The translations under genes and the position numbers were made by a program. A DNA stretch of 64,000 nt from Bacillota bacterium (GTDB taxonomy: Bacteria; Bacillota; Bacilli; Paenibacillales; UBA4045), in the NCBI GenBank assembly GCA_023441055.1, contig JAEZQY010000019.1, positions 68,955-132,954 of the forward strand. Direction: 5' to 3'. Under the pieces are notes generated by a model. It worked only from the letters and a program-made list of their open reading frames with translations. It was not told where the DNA came from and did no database searches. Positions 32,798 through 41,107 of the stretch are shown here, piece by piece. Positions within the stretch are counted from its first letter, which is position 1. Each line of letters opens with the position of its first letter.

Positions 32798-35082
32798 TCG
32801 GCGTATACTCTTATCTCATAGATCGCTGCGCTGTCATCGCCGTTAGTCTCTAGGATTGTGACTCGCAGACAACAGGTATGAATCGGTGAAGGCAACTTGT
32901 GTCGGCATTGCCGTTGATAATTATCATCTATATGGATGAGCTCCTGCCACTCTCCTTCCACTTGCGCTGAGATGACGTAACGCTTCGGACATTCAGGATC
33001 GCGATATAATGGCGGATAGTAACGATAATCCATTCGCAATTGACCCGGGAACGTCAGCTGAATAAGCTGGATGTACTGGGTCTTGTTCCAGCTAAGCTGA
33101 ATCCATTGCGGCATTGTCTGTCTAGGGTCTGATCGCCACAAATTGGTGGTTTGATAGGGGCGTGCGACTCCGCTGGTCAGATGTGAAGCGGGATACATGT
33201 CTTGCGCAGGCTTGATTGCGAAGGATAATGTCTCTCCATTTCCCAACCGCCGCATGCGGCTATCATTAGTCTCGTAAGCAGCAGGTAGTCCAGGAAGCAC
33301 GACCTCTGCAGGATGCCAGATTATATCTGAATTCGGCCCCAACTCGATCCGCATGTATCGTCCTAGTGATGAAGTAGGCATGTGTAAAGAGACATCCCAT
33401 TGGATCCATTGTCCACATCCGGGTTGTACGGCTAGTCGGTCACTTATTGTAGAAGGTCTATGTCTGACGCGATAATCCCAGATGTCATCTACAGGTAATA
33501 ACGAGATATCCAACCATTGCTCAGTTGAACTCAGATTGCTTACAAATACGGAGATAGACTCAATATGATCAGTGTTGCGTATAAACCATTGACTGTGTCG
33601 CGTTAATAGCCGCCAGATGGTGTCATTTCGATCTACCCTATTAACGTCTACTGTTGGAACAGGCTTAACTTCTGTAATCATCGTTGAACTTGATGCTTCG
33701 ACCTTCGCACACCTGGCCAAATCCATCGGATCTTCATTCGTTGCCCCCATCAGAAAGCAATCATCGCGGAGCAGACGCTGCTGGATCGATTGAATTGTCG
33801 CGAGGCTTAGTTTCTTGATCTTCTCATTAGTACGCAGTACAATTGCAGCCGCAGTACCGGCAGCTTGACCTAAGATGGCAGTTGTGCCCATCACGCGTGT
33901 ACTACCAAGGGCAACATGTGTCGCGCTAATATTGCGACCTGCCATGAATAGATTCTCTACATCCTTAGCGATCAGACAGCGGAGCGGAATGCTGTATGGT
34001 GCTACATAGCTCTGATTCATATAGTTGGAGTCATCGCCTTTAGCAGAACCCTGCTCGCTGAATGCTGCGAGCAATCCTCCTGATTTATGCAAATCGATGA
34101 ACCACCCCCCATAAGCAATGTCATCATCGTAGTTGCGCCGTTCCATAATATCATGCTGCGTCAGCATATACATGCCCATGATCCGTCGACTCTCCCGCTT
34201 GCCAGGTATTTGACCGATCCAATCAATCGCGAAGTTTTTAGCCCGTTCCATGAACTTTATGTCCTTGTTCTTCAGGAAGTCCCAGATGCCTAACACATGG
34301 CGAGTTAGCTCATGTCGTATCGTTTCATTATCTAGAATGGTGTCCCAGGGAGAACCGAGCTCGATCCACCAATAGCCCCCTTCGGGTTCAGACGGGATAC
34401 GGCCGCCCTTATAAAAAACAGCTGGATCATCATAATTGTATGCCCATTCAGGAGCTTTGAAGGGGATCGGTCTGCCCATATCCTTGGCTCGGAAGTGGAT
34501 GGAACTGCCCATTACATCGGTGCTAGCTATTGTTGGGGCATGCGGTTCCCCGTATTCATCTCTGCTCTCAGTGCCCATTCGCCATTCGCAACCTGACAAG
34601 TCTGCTACAATACCGTCACCTGTACAATCAATGAATAAGTCAGCTTTAAGGTTCAATTCCGTTTCCGCATTGGCGATTCGTGCGCGAATGGCTTCAATGC
34701 GACTGTCAGTGGGGTCCATCACGACTTCATAGATGGATGTGTTCAGATAGAAGTCCAGATTCGATTCACTAACAATCTTGTTATAGAGAATCATGTCCCA
34801 GACACTATTCGTTCTCCCGTTCGTCCGATTTGGTTCATGATTCATCGCGCGTTCTTCAAGCAACAGCTCAGATACAATACCCGTTTCCCTGGCATACGCG
34901 TTAAAATTGGCTGCACCTTGCGGTATCACACGAATTTCGGATGAACTATTCCCGCCGAATACAGGGCGATCCTGTACAATACACACCCTAGCACCATTAC
35001 GCGCTGCCGCGATAGCCGCACAAACCCCAGACAACCCTCCTCCGCATACAATGACTTCATAATGCTGATGAAGCATTCTCAT
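32794..35082 (-). CDS. FAD-dependent oxidoreductase (FAD_oxidored family)
   Basis: The 762-residue protein opens with a dinucleotide-binding fold, YEVIVCGGGLSGVCAAIAAAR, and the flavin motif VFGGNSSSEIRV, then LFIDCTGDGIVADLSG and ENLFMAGRNISATHVALGST, the blocks of the large pfam12831-type flavoproteins found in carbohydrate loci. The last 250 residues are beta-rich (discoidin-like appearance) and may bind carbohydrate; this is inference. SD GTGGAG favours ATG 35082 over GTG 35091. No signal peptide. The gene is divergent from an AraC regulator, probably its controller. Confidence 0.8.
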   Translation of the reverse strand: MRMLHQHYEVIVCGGGLSGVCAAIAAARNGARVCIVQDRPVFGGNSSSEIRVIPQGAANFNAYARETGIVSELLLEERAMNHEPNRTNGRTNSVWDMILYNKIVSESNLDFYLNTSIYEVVMDPTDSRIEAIRARIANAETELNLKADLFIDCTGDGIVADLSGCEWRMGTESRDEYGEPHAPTIASTDVMGSSIHFRAKDMGRPIPFKAPEWAYNYDDPAVFYKGGRIPSEPEGGYWWIELGSPWDTILDNETIRHELTRHVLGIWDFLKNKDIKFMERAKNFAIDWIGQIPGKRESRRIMGMYMLTQHDIMERRNYDDDIAYGGWFIDLHKSGGLLAAFSEQGSAKGDDSNYMNQSYVAPYSIPLRCLIAKDVENLFMAGRNISATHVALGSTRVMGTTAILGQAAGTAAAIVLRTNEKIKKLSLATIQSIQQRLLRDDCFLMGATNEDPMDLARCAKVEASSSTMITEVKPVPTVDVNRVDRNDTIWRLLTRHSQWFIRNTDHIESISVFVSNLSSTEQWLDISLLPVDDIWDYRVRHRPSTISDRLAVQPGCGQWIQWDVSLHMPTSSLGRYMRIELGPNSDIIWHPAEVVLPGLPAAYETNDSRMRRLGNGETLSFAIKPAQDMYPASHLTSGVARPYQTTNLWRSDPRQTMPQWIQLSWNKTQYIQLIQLTFPGQLRMDYRYYPPLYRDPECPKRYVISAQVEGEWQELIHIDDNYQRQCRHKLPSPIHTCCLRVTILETNGDDSAAIYEIRVYAD

Positions 35083-35121
35083 GATCATCACTCCACAAAT
35101 ATAATTATATTCATTATATTT

Positions 35122-35142
35122 ATATGATCATCCCGATCATAT
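35122..35142. promoter_or_regulatory. Perfect dyad ATATGATC-ATCCC-GATCATAT between divergent genes
   Basis: Two 8-base arms around a 5-base spacer lie in the 108-bp gap between the flavoprotein gene and its divergent AraC regulator. A TATAAT at 35147-35152 just downstream is a good -10 for the regulator gene, so the dyad would sit between -35 and -10, a repressor-like position. Confidence 0.6.
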
Positions 35143-35190
35143 GCACTATAATAGCGAGTATATATACTTTCTTTCACGAGGTGGACGCAG

Positions 35191-36006
35191 GTGCTGAATA
35201 AACCCAATCTGCTGCAAGAGGTTCGAATCACCCGCTATCATTACTTTAAGAATAAACCGGAGTTCGAGAAGGAAGAGGATAACTATGCTTCACAATGGGG
35301 AGCCTTCGCTATGGAGAAGGGTCAATTCCACTATGAGATTGATAAGGATGCAGGCACGACGGAAGTGGGTGACATCATTCTATGTCCACCTCATACCGTA
35401 TTCAGACGCATGACGGAAGAACCGCTTACGTTTCACTTCTTCATCTTCGATTGGATTCCACTATCGCCAGCAACTATACAAGATTATATTGGACCGACAG
35501 GGAAGCTTTCCTTTAGGGAGAAGGAACGTCTGTGGAATACGTGCAATCTGCTCAGGCGGATTGCCCATGCGGATGATGAGGCAGCCCAGTTGTGGAGAAA
35601 TCATCTGCTTACCGACATTCTGCGCGCCTATATTGCGGAGCGAAGCATACCTGCGATGACCACTGAAGAGGATGTGCCGACAGATAGGATGATAGCTGAG
35701 GCTAAATTACTGATCGATGCAAGATTTCGTGAAACCAGTATGCAAGTTCAGCGGCTTGCAGAGGATTATGCGATAAGTCCGGTTCAGTTTACACGCCGCT
35801 TCAAACAAGCCTACGGCCTGAATCCATCTGAATATATAAGTAGCCTGAGAGTGATTGAGGCGCGCAGGTTGCTTACTCATACCGATTGGACAATCGATTC
35901 GGTTGCCCGATCCAGCGGGTTCAATAACGGCTTTTACTTATCCAAAGTTTTCATCAACAAGTTGGGCATAACCCCCTCTAAATTCCGCAGCCGGTATCGT
36001 GTCTAG
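35191..36006 (+). CDS. AraC-family regulator beside the flavoprotein gene
   Basis: A 271-residue regulator. The N-terminal half is a cupin-like fold (KGQFHYEIDKDAGTTEVGDI; LCPPHTVFRRMTEEPLTFHF), and the C-terminal 100 residues are the double helix-turn-helix (MQVQRLAEDYAISPVQFTRR; TIDSVARSSGFNNGFYLSKV) ending GITPSKFRSRY. The start is GTG 35191, with CGAGGTGG in front. It is divergent from the FAD oxidoreductase gene over a gap holding a perfect palindrome. The effector is unknown. Confidence 0.85.
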   Translation: MLNKPNLLQEVRITRYHYFKNKPEFEKEEDNYASQWGAFAMEKGQFHYEIDKDAGTTEVGDIILCPPHTVFRRMTEEPLTFHFFIFDWIPLSPATIQDYIGPTGKLSFREKERLWNTCNLLRRIAHADDEAAQLWRNHLLTDILRAYIAERSIPAMTTEEDVPTDRMIAEAKLLIDARFRETSMQVQRLAEDYAISPVQFTRRFKQAYGLNPSEYISSLRVIEARRLLTHTDWTIDSVARSSGFNNGFYLSKVFINKLGITPSKFRSRYRV

Positions 36007-36050
36007 TCGGAAGTGAACATAAATAAGGATACGGAATCTGTTACGTGTGA

Positions 36051-36917
36051 TCAATGATGGGACTTTTTATATTGCAAGGGAGTCGTGCCTACTGTCTGTT
36101 TGAAGATGTGGATAAAGTGGGATGTATTCGTCAGACCGACAGCCTCGCCGATCTGCTCGACGCTGAGATCGGTCGTGTTAAGCAGATGACAGGCCTTCAT
36201 AATTCTGCGCGCGCGGAGATATTCGGTGATGCTGCTCCCTGTCTCGCTGCGGAATATGCGCGATACATAGAATTTCGATAGATGTAGATGCTCGGCCAAC
36301 TTCTCTAGGTCGAATTCCTCGTGTAGATGCTGATCGATCCAGCGCATAATGCGCTCGGAATAATGATCGGATCGGCGCTCCCGATTATGGGTGATCGATC
36401 CCAGAGCGGTTGCTTGTTCTATCGCGCTAAGCAGATGGGCGGTGAATAGCGTGATCTCCTCCGAATGATGACCATACCCTTCACGCACATTCCGTGCATA
36501 TTGCTCATAGCAATCCTCGACGAAGCTCATGCGCTCACCGAGGTTGATCGCTCGCGGTGCCTTGGGCGCTCGCATCAGATGCTCGAACCATTCGTGCCGA
36601 CGAGGGAAAGCAGCCAGATGGGCTTGGAGTGCCGCAGGATCCAGGTGTAGAATGGTGCGGATGTACGGCTCGCCATCGGTCAATTGTTCAGCGAACACCT
36701 TATGCAGTTCGAAGGGCTGGAATATGAACAGCATGCCCCGACTAATCTCATGCGTCTGGCTGTTGACGGATACGATCCCGCTGCCCTGATGGACGAGCAG
36801 CAGCTCGCAGCATTGATGCCAGTGGTAGTAGCCCGTGCTGGGCATGGAATAATCACTCCGATAATACCAGTCAATCGGTTTGCCGGTGAAGACAATGGGA
36901 TGGAATAATCGACTCAT
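36051..36917 (-). CDS. AraC-family regulator, probably of the GH88 gene
   Basis: The 288-residue protein has a cupin domain (GYYHWHQCCELLLVHQGSGI; LFIFQPFELHKVFAEQ) and a C-terminal AraC domain (DLEKLAEHLHLSKFYVSRIF; SVEQIGEAVGLTNTSHFIHI) ending VGTTPLQYKKSHH. GGAGGAG precedes the ATG. Its promoter region carries a 39-bp sequence that recurs upstream of the GH88 gene 0.75 kb away, beyond a small inserted-looking gene pair. It probably once lay directly next to the hydrolase gene; this is inference. Confidence 0.85.
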   Translation of the reverse strand: MSRLFHPIVFTGKPIDWYYRSDYSMPSTGYYHWHQCCELLLVHQGSGIVSVNSQTHEISRGMLFIFQPFELHKVFAEQLTDGEPYIRTILHLDPAALQAHLAAFPRRHEWFEHLMRAPKAPRAINLGERMSFVEDCYEQYARNVREGYGHHSEEITLFTAHLLSAIEQATALGSITHNRERRSDHYSERIMRWIDQHLHEEFDLEKLAEHLHLSKFYVSRIFRSETGSSITEYLRARRIMKACHLLNTTDLSVEQIGEAVGLTNTSHFIHIFKQTVGTTPLQYKKSHH

Positions 36918-36940
36918 ACTCGCTCCTCCGCTGCTATGTG

Positions 36941-36979
36941 TGCAATATAACGTTATTTTTAGTTATTATAACACAACCT
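36941..36979 (-). promoter_or_regulatory. Promoter/operator-like repeat, copy A
   Basis: The sequence starting TGCAATATAACGTTATTTTT and ending TATAACACAACCT recurs at 37695-37733 with about 33 of 39 bases identical. On the minus strand both copies contain an extended -10 (TGTTATAAT here) followed by a TAACGTTA palindrome. Copy A is 24 bp upstream of the AraC start. Confidence 0.65.
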
Positions 36980-37021
36980 ATTATCGCGCTGACGAGCCGA
37001 GCATTCATCCATCATACAACA

Positions 37022-37051
37022 ATAAGACCCGCCCAAATTGGCGGGTCTTAT
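37022..37051 (-). terminator. Hairpin after the DUF3990-like pair
   Basis: ATAAGACCCGCC (37022-37033) and GGCGGGTCTTAT (37040-37051) form a perfect 12-bp stem with a 6-base loop, 39 bp after the stop of the small minus-strand gene. On that strand it is followed by TGTTGTATG, a weak tail. Confidence 0.75.
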
Positions 37052-37090
37052 GAAGTTGCTATATAAGCATTAATATACGGTTCACGGTGA

Positions 37091-37387
37091 TTACCGAGCA
37101 GTGACATAAGGCCTTCTCTCTAGATGCGGAATGCCGGGGTCCTTGGATGCCCCGTTCTCGATGGCATGTATTCGCTTCAGCCAAACTTTCGGTTTATAAC
37201 CTGCCTGACTTGCTTGAAGAATACGCTCGGCATGGTCAAGACAGCTATCATATCCTCCAAGCTTGCGTATAACCGGTACGTATTGAACGACAAGCTTACG
37301 CGCTGCATCGCTCTTATAGTGAAAGTGATTGATCAGTTCCTCGACAATTCCACGTTCATAAGCGTTCAGCCTCACCTGAGTTTTCAT
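37091..37387 (-). CDS. Small protein of unknown function, partner of the DUF3990-like gene
   Basis: A 98-residue charged protein beginning MKTQVRLNAYERGIVEELIN, mostly helical in appearance, with a central SDAARKLVVQYVPVIRKLGG. I do not recognise the family. AAGGTGG lies 7 bp before ATG 37387, inside the end of the upstream small gene, which it overlaps by about 32 bp. The tight overlap and size suggest a coupled pair, possibly toxin and antitoxin; nothing in the sequence proves it. An open frame reaches 37429 without a better start. Confidence 0.5.
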   Translation of the reverse strand: MKTQVRLNAYERGIVEELINHFHYKSDAARKLVVQYVPVIRKLGGYDSCLDHAERILQASQAGYKPKVWLKRIHAIENGASKDPGIPHLERRPYVTAR

Positions 37388-37607
37388 GATATGCCCACCT
37401 TCTTCCGGTATAGATGTAATAGCCAACAAGTCTCAGCGCTGCCTTGTGCGCCCATGCTCGGGCTTGTCCGGCAGATATTGTTGTGTAGAAGCCTTCTCCA
37501 AAGTCTCGCCCAGCACGCCAATATATTTGATTTAATAATCTGGATCGAAATGCTGGAATCAATTGATCTGTTGTTCCGTGATATAGACGCTGCGGTGTAC
37601 TAATCAT
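37356..37607 (-). CDS. Short DUF3990-like protein (ADP-ribosyltransferase-type fold fragment)
   Basis: The 83-residue product reads RLYHGTTDQLI near the start and GRDFGEGFYTTISAGQARAW in the middle. The YHGT and FGxGFYxT blocks are the signature of DUF3990 proteins, which resemble ADP-ribosyltransferase toxins. Known members are around 150 residues, so this one lacks the C-terminal half; it may be a truncated remnant or a minimal version. No frame continues the family downstream. It overlaps the 98-residue gene and reads away from the GH88 gene. A promoter-like repeat (37695-37733) lies 88 bp upstream. Confidence 0.5.
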   Translation of the reverse strand: MISTPQRLYHGTTDQLIPAFRSRLLNQIYWRAGRDFGEGFYTTISAGQARAWAHKAALRLVGYYIYTGRRWAYHENSGEAERL

Positions 37608-37694
37608 ATCACCCGTAAACCCCCACTAATTGGAAGAAGTATATCAAGTATACCAGATCATTTACCGAGATAGAATGAGATGGAACAGGATAAG

Positions 37695-37733
37695 TGCAAT
37701 CTAACGTTATTTTCAGCCATTATACCACAACAT
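37695..37733 (-). promoter_or_regulatory. Promoter/operator-like repeat, copy B
   Basis: Second copy of the 39-bp sequence at 36941. It begins TGCAATCTAACGTTATTTTC. On the minus strand it carries TGGTATAAT, an extended -10 facing the DUF3990-like gene. It also lies 60 bp upstream of the plus-strand GH88 start, so it could serve either direction. Confidence 0.6.
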
Positions 37734-37792
37734 TTCATCTGGGGAATTCCTATACTAGATAGTAATACGATAGGAAGAGGAGTGGTGCTCAG

Positions 37793-38932
37793 ATGAATTA
37801 TGCTAGCGATGCGTCAACTCAGTCATGGCTGGACGAAGTATGGACAAGGCTCGATGCCAAAATGTCGGCTGAATGTGATCGTATAGGCGATCGGATCCCG
37901 TACATTCCTGAGAATGGCCGTTACATGAAGGATATGGGCGAGGTTGATCCAGAATGGTGGACGAACGGCTTCTGGGGCGGCATGCTGTGGCAGATGTATC
38001 ACGCCACCAAGCAGGAGAAGTACAAGACGGCGGCTGAAGGTGTGGAACGCAGACTGGATGTGACCTTCGAGAATTTCGAGGGCCTGCATCATGATGTCGG
38101 CTTCATGTGGCTGCATACATCTGTGGCGAATTATCGCCTGACCGGTGATGCTCGCGCGAAGGCCAGAGGCTTGCATGCGGCGAATATTCTGGCTGGCCGA
38201 TACAATCCGCGCGGGAAGTTCATACGAGCCTGGAACCAAGACCGAACTGGCTGGATGATTGTTGATTGCATGATGAATATTCCAATTCTGTACTGGGCCA
38301 GCGAGCTGATCGGCGATCCGAGATTCACATATATTGCTAAGGATCATGCGGATACGACGCTGAATGTGACGGTTCGCCCGGATGGCTCCTGCAATCATAT
38401 TGTCGTACTGGATCCAGACACCGGCGAACTGCTGGAAACGCCAGGCGGTCAAGGGTATGAATCCGGCTCCTCGTGGTCGCGCGGCCAGGCATGGGCATTG
38501 TATGGTTTCGCGCTGAGCTATCGTCACACCGGCGATGTGCGCTATCTGGACGCGGCGAAGCAAATCGCACATTACTTCATTGCTAATGTAGCGGGGACCG
38601 ACTATGTGCCGCTCGTGGATTTCCGCTCGCCGGCTGAAGGTCCGTATTGGGATACGACTGCAGGTATGATCGCAGCATGCGGACTGCTCGAGATCGCCGA
38701 TTCAGTGGGTGAATTAGAACAAGGTTTGTATGCGAATGCGGCTCTGAACATGCTGAAGTCTACGGAGCGTCAATACGCGAATTGGGACGTTGAGGTGGAT
38801 TCGATCATCGCCAATGGCACTGCAGCTTATCATAGCAGAGGTCATGATTTCGGCGTGCCGATCATCTATGGCGACTACTTCTTCATCGAGGCGATTCTGC
38901 GCCTGAGAGGACAGTCGTTCCTAATCTGGTAA
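37793..38932 (+). CDS. Glycoside hydrolase family 88 (unsaturated uronyl hydrolase)
   Basis: The 379-residue enzyme has an alpha/alpha-barrel with WTNGFWGGMLWQMY near residue 60 and two aspartates, D101 (LHHDVGFMWL) and D158 (WMIVDCMMNIPIL), placed like the catalytic D88 and D149 of Bacillus unsaturated glucuronyl hydrolase. SSWSRGQAWALYGFA is another family block. It removes the unsaturated uronic acid left by polysaccharide lyases, using hydration of the double bond. No signal peptide, so it acts on imported oligosaccharides. GAAGAGGAG precedes the ATG. Regulation by the AraC protein at 36051 is likely. Confidence 0.9.
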   Translation: MNYASDASTQSWLDEVWTRLDAKMSAECDRIGDRIPYIPENGRYMKDMGEVDPEWWTNGFWGGMLWQMYHATKQEKYKTAAEGVERRLDVTFENFEGLHHDVGFMWLHTSVANYRLTGDARAKARGLHAANILAGRYNPRGKFIRAWNQDRTGWMIVDCMMNIPILYWASELIGDPRFTYIAKDHADTTLNVTVRPDGSCNHIVVLDPDTGELLETPGGQGYESGSSWSRGQAWALYGFALSYRHTGDVRYLDAAKQIAHYFIANVAGTDYVPLVDFRSPAEGPYWDTTAGMIAACGLLEIADSVGELEQGLYANAALNMLKSTERQYANWDVEVDSIIANGTAAYHSRGHDFGVPIIYGDYFFIEAILRLRGQSFLIW

Positions 38933-38938
38933 TGAACG

Positions 38939-38970
38939 GAGGACTGTTCCCCTTAGCGGGAGCAGTCCTC
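38939..38970 (+). terminator. Terminator after the GH88 gene
   Basis: A 13-bp stem, GGAGGACTGTTCCC-like left arm (38939-38951) and GGGAGCAGTCCTC-like right arm (38958-38970), with one G-U pair and a 6-base loop, 6 bp after the stop. The tail TTACTATTT is only moderately T-rich. Confidence 0.75.
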
Positions 38971-39212
38971 TTACTATTTCGCGCACCACGCAACATTCCA
39001 GCGCCATTAGTCCGGCTTGACCTTACTATTCGCGTACCACGCAGCATCCCAGCCCCATTAGTCCGGTAGAACCTCACTATTCACGCACCACGCAGCATCC
39101 CAGCGCCATTAGTCCGGCCAGACCTCACTAATCGCGCATCACGCAACATTCCAGCGCCATTAGTCCGGCCAGACCTCACTATTCACGCACCATGCATCAT
39201 TCCCGCTCATTT
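38971..39212. repeat. 51-bp tandem array, four units plus a partial fifth
   Basis: Units start at 38971 (52 bp), 39023, 39074 and 39125, with a partial one at 39176-39212. A typical unit holds CACGCACCACGCAGCATCCC, then AGCGCCATTAGTCCGGCCAG, then ACCTCACTAT. Copies differ at several positions. The 401-bp gap 38933-39333 holds a terminator and this array; the remaining 120 bp before the response regulator show nothing clear. Minus-strand open frames across it are repeat artefacts. Confidence 0.88.
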
Positions 39213-39333
39213 TAGTGAGGCCCCGCCGTACTAAATCTCCCTGCGTCGCAAGCATTGCCGTGCTCCAATCATCCCGTGTATAGTTAGTTATAGTAGAGCA
39301 AGATAACTATTGTGAGATTAGGATGATTGCGCC

Positions 39334-40023
39334 ATGCGCCTATTACTCGTAGAAGATGATAAGACCATTGCCTCTGGACTCCAGTATTCGCTGGAGCAGG
39401 AGGGCTATACCGTCACGCTTCATTATGATTATCAGTCTGCCAAACAAGCGCTCAGCGATCCCGCACTTCGATTCGATCTGTGTCTGCTTGACCTGAACCT
39501 GCCTGGCGGCAGCGGATATGAGCTATGCAAGCTCGCCAAGACCCGCAATGATACGCCGGTGATCTTCCTGACAGCCGTCGATGATGAGGTGAATGTGGTC
39601 ATGGGGCTCGATATGGGAGCCGACGACTATATCACGAAGCCATTCCGCGTGCGCGAGCTGCTGTCGCGAATCAAGTCGGTGCTGCGCCGGGCAGGCAATC
39701 CGCAGCAGGCTCAGGCGAGGACGGTCATCGAGCTGGACGCCATCCGCATTCATACCCTCGAAGGCAAGGTGTACAAGCGGGATCAGGAAGTGCTGCTCAC
39801 CGCATTGGAATACCGCCTGCTGATGATCTTCGCCAGTCATATCGGTCAGGTGCTTACCCGCGCTCAGCTTCTGGAGCGAATCTGGGATGTCGCCGGCGAC
39901 TTCGTGAATGATAATACATTAACGGTCTATATCAAGCGGCTTCGCGAGAAGCTGGAGGATGACCCACAGCAGCCGACGATTATCAAGACAGTGCGCGGTC
40001 TGGGCTATAAGGCAGGTGAGTAG
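39334..40023 (+). CDS. OmpR-type response regulator of the ABC/FtsX operon
   Basis: The 229-residue regulator has a receiver (D8, D9, phosphoacceptor D53 in LCLLDLNLPGG, lysine in DYITKPFRVRE) and a C-terminal winged helix (LLTALEYRLLMIFASHIGQV; DNTLTVYIKRLREKLEDDPQ; TVRGLGYKAGE). It is the first gene of a four-gene cluster with kinase, ATPase and permease, the usual plan of Firmicute cell-envelope-stress or peptide-antibiotic response modules. AGGATG precedes the ATG. Confidence 0.9.
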   Translation: MRLLLVEDDKTIASGLQYSLEQEGYTVTLHYDYQSAKQALSDPALRFDLCLLDLNLPGGSGYELCKLAKTRNDTPVIFLTAVDDEVNVVMGLDMGADDYITKPFRVRELLSRIKSVLRRAGNPQQAQARTVIELDAIRIHTLEGKVYKRDQEVLLTALEYRLLMIFASHIGQVLTRAQLLERIWDVAGDFVNDNTLTVYIKRLREKLEDDPQQPTIIKTVRGLGYKAGE

Positions 40024-40025
40024 GC

Positions 40026-41027
40026 ATGCTGCGAAATAAAGAAGTCCGATCGCTCCTGCTGATCGTCTGCTCCATTACGATCCTGCTCACGCTAGCAGCC
40101 GCCTGGTACGATCCGGTAGCGGCCGGGTTCGTGCTGCTGGCAGCCGCGCTGATCATCACCTTCGGCTTCCTCTATACGCGCAGGCGCTATCGGGAGCTCG
40201 AGCGGCTCGCCGCCTATCTCCGTCAGATCACGAGCGGCGATTACGCCCTGGATGTGCGTGATCATGAGGAAGGCGAGCTCAGTATTCTCAGGAGCGAGAT
40301 CTATAAGGTGACGGTCAAGCTGTCGGAGCACAGCGCGCAATTACAGCAGGATAAGCTGCAGCTGACGGCCGCCATATCCGATATCTCCCATCAGCTCAAG
40401 ACGCCGCTCACCTCGATGCTGGTCATGGTCGATCTGCTCAGCGACGACAAGCTCCCGCCGGACAGACGGACGGAATTCACGCGCAACATCAGCGTTCAGC
40501 TGGAGCGTATGGAGTGGCTGATCTCGTCCTTGCTGAAGCTGTCGAAGATCGATGCGGGTACGGTTTATTTTCGGCGGGATGTAGTTGAGGTTAAGCCGCT
40601 CATTCATCAGGCGCTGGAGCCGCTGCTGATTCCTCTGGATATTAAGGGCGTGTCGCTGGACATTCAGGGGGATCCATCAGTTAGCTTCATCGGGGACGGC
40701 AAGTGGACGGCGGAAGCGCTTATTAATATGGTGAAGAACGCGGCTGAGCATACGCCCGAGGGGGGCACGATCCGGCTGGCATTCGCGGAGAATGCGCTGT
40801 ATACCGAGATTGTCATCACGGACAGCGGACCGGGAATCCCGGCGGAGGACATGCCCTACATCTTCAAGCGGTTCTACCGAGGCAAGCACGCCAGCGAGGA
40901 CAGTATCGGCATTGGTCTGGCCATGGCGCACAGTATTATCGCCAGCCAGCACGGGACGATCGACGCGGAGAGTCAGATCGGGATAGGCACAACGTTCCGC
41001 ATCAAGTTCTATAAGCGAAGTGACTAG
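40026..41027 (+). CDS. Sensor histidine kinase with short extracellular loop
   Basis: The 333-residue kinase has two membrane helices near the N-terminus (about 8-26 and 32-50) joined by only a few residues (WYDPVAAG), so it probably senses at or within the membrane. A HAMP-like linker follows, then H122 (AISDISHQLKTPL), the N-box (MVKNAAEHTPEGG), and the G-boxes (TDSGPGIPAEDMPYIFKRFY; SIGIGLAMAHSII). Such kinases often receive their signal from the partner ABC transporter. The ATG is 2 bp after the regulator stop. Confidence 0.88.
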   Translation: MLRNKEVRSLLLIVCSITILLTLAAAWYDPVAAGFVLLAAALIITFGFLYTRRRYRELERLAAYLRQITSGDYALDVRDHEEGELSILRSEIYKVTVKLSEHSAQLQQDKLQLTAAISDISHQLKTPLTSMLVMVDLLSDDKLPPDRRTEFTRNISVQLERMEWLISSLLKLSKIDAGTVYFRRDVVEVKPLIHQALEPLLIPLDIKGVSLDIQGDPSVSFIGDGKWTAEALINMVKNAAEHTPEGGTIRLAFAENALYTEIVITDSGPGIPAEDMPYIFKRFYRGKHASEDSIGIGLAMAHSIIASQHGTIDAESQIGIGTTFRIKFYKRSD

Positions 41028-41107
41028 ATTGTCACCTGGCAGTCACGGGATAGTCATGCAGGACGATTACACTATCTCTATCAATATAGAAGGCTGGAGG
41101 GATAGAG

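Noticed and set aside
37356..37387. A simple frameshift joining the 83- and 98-residue proteins into one DUF3990 gene
   Set aside because: The downstream frame has no recognisable DUF3990 C-terminal block and its own SD and ATG, so two genes are more likely, although a frameshifted product cannot be excluded.
38883..39077. Minus-strand frame with a repeated TNGAGMLRGAR peptide
   Set aside because: The peptide repeat follows from the 51-bp DNA period (17 codons). No start signal or homologue pattern; treated as non-coding repeat.
38971..39212. CRISPR array
   Set aside because: Units are contiguous and diverge along their whole length; there is no alternation of identical repeats with unique spacers, and no cas genes.
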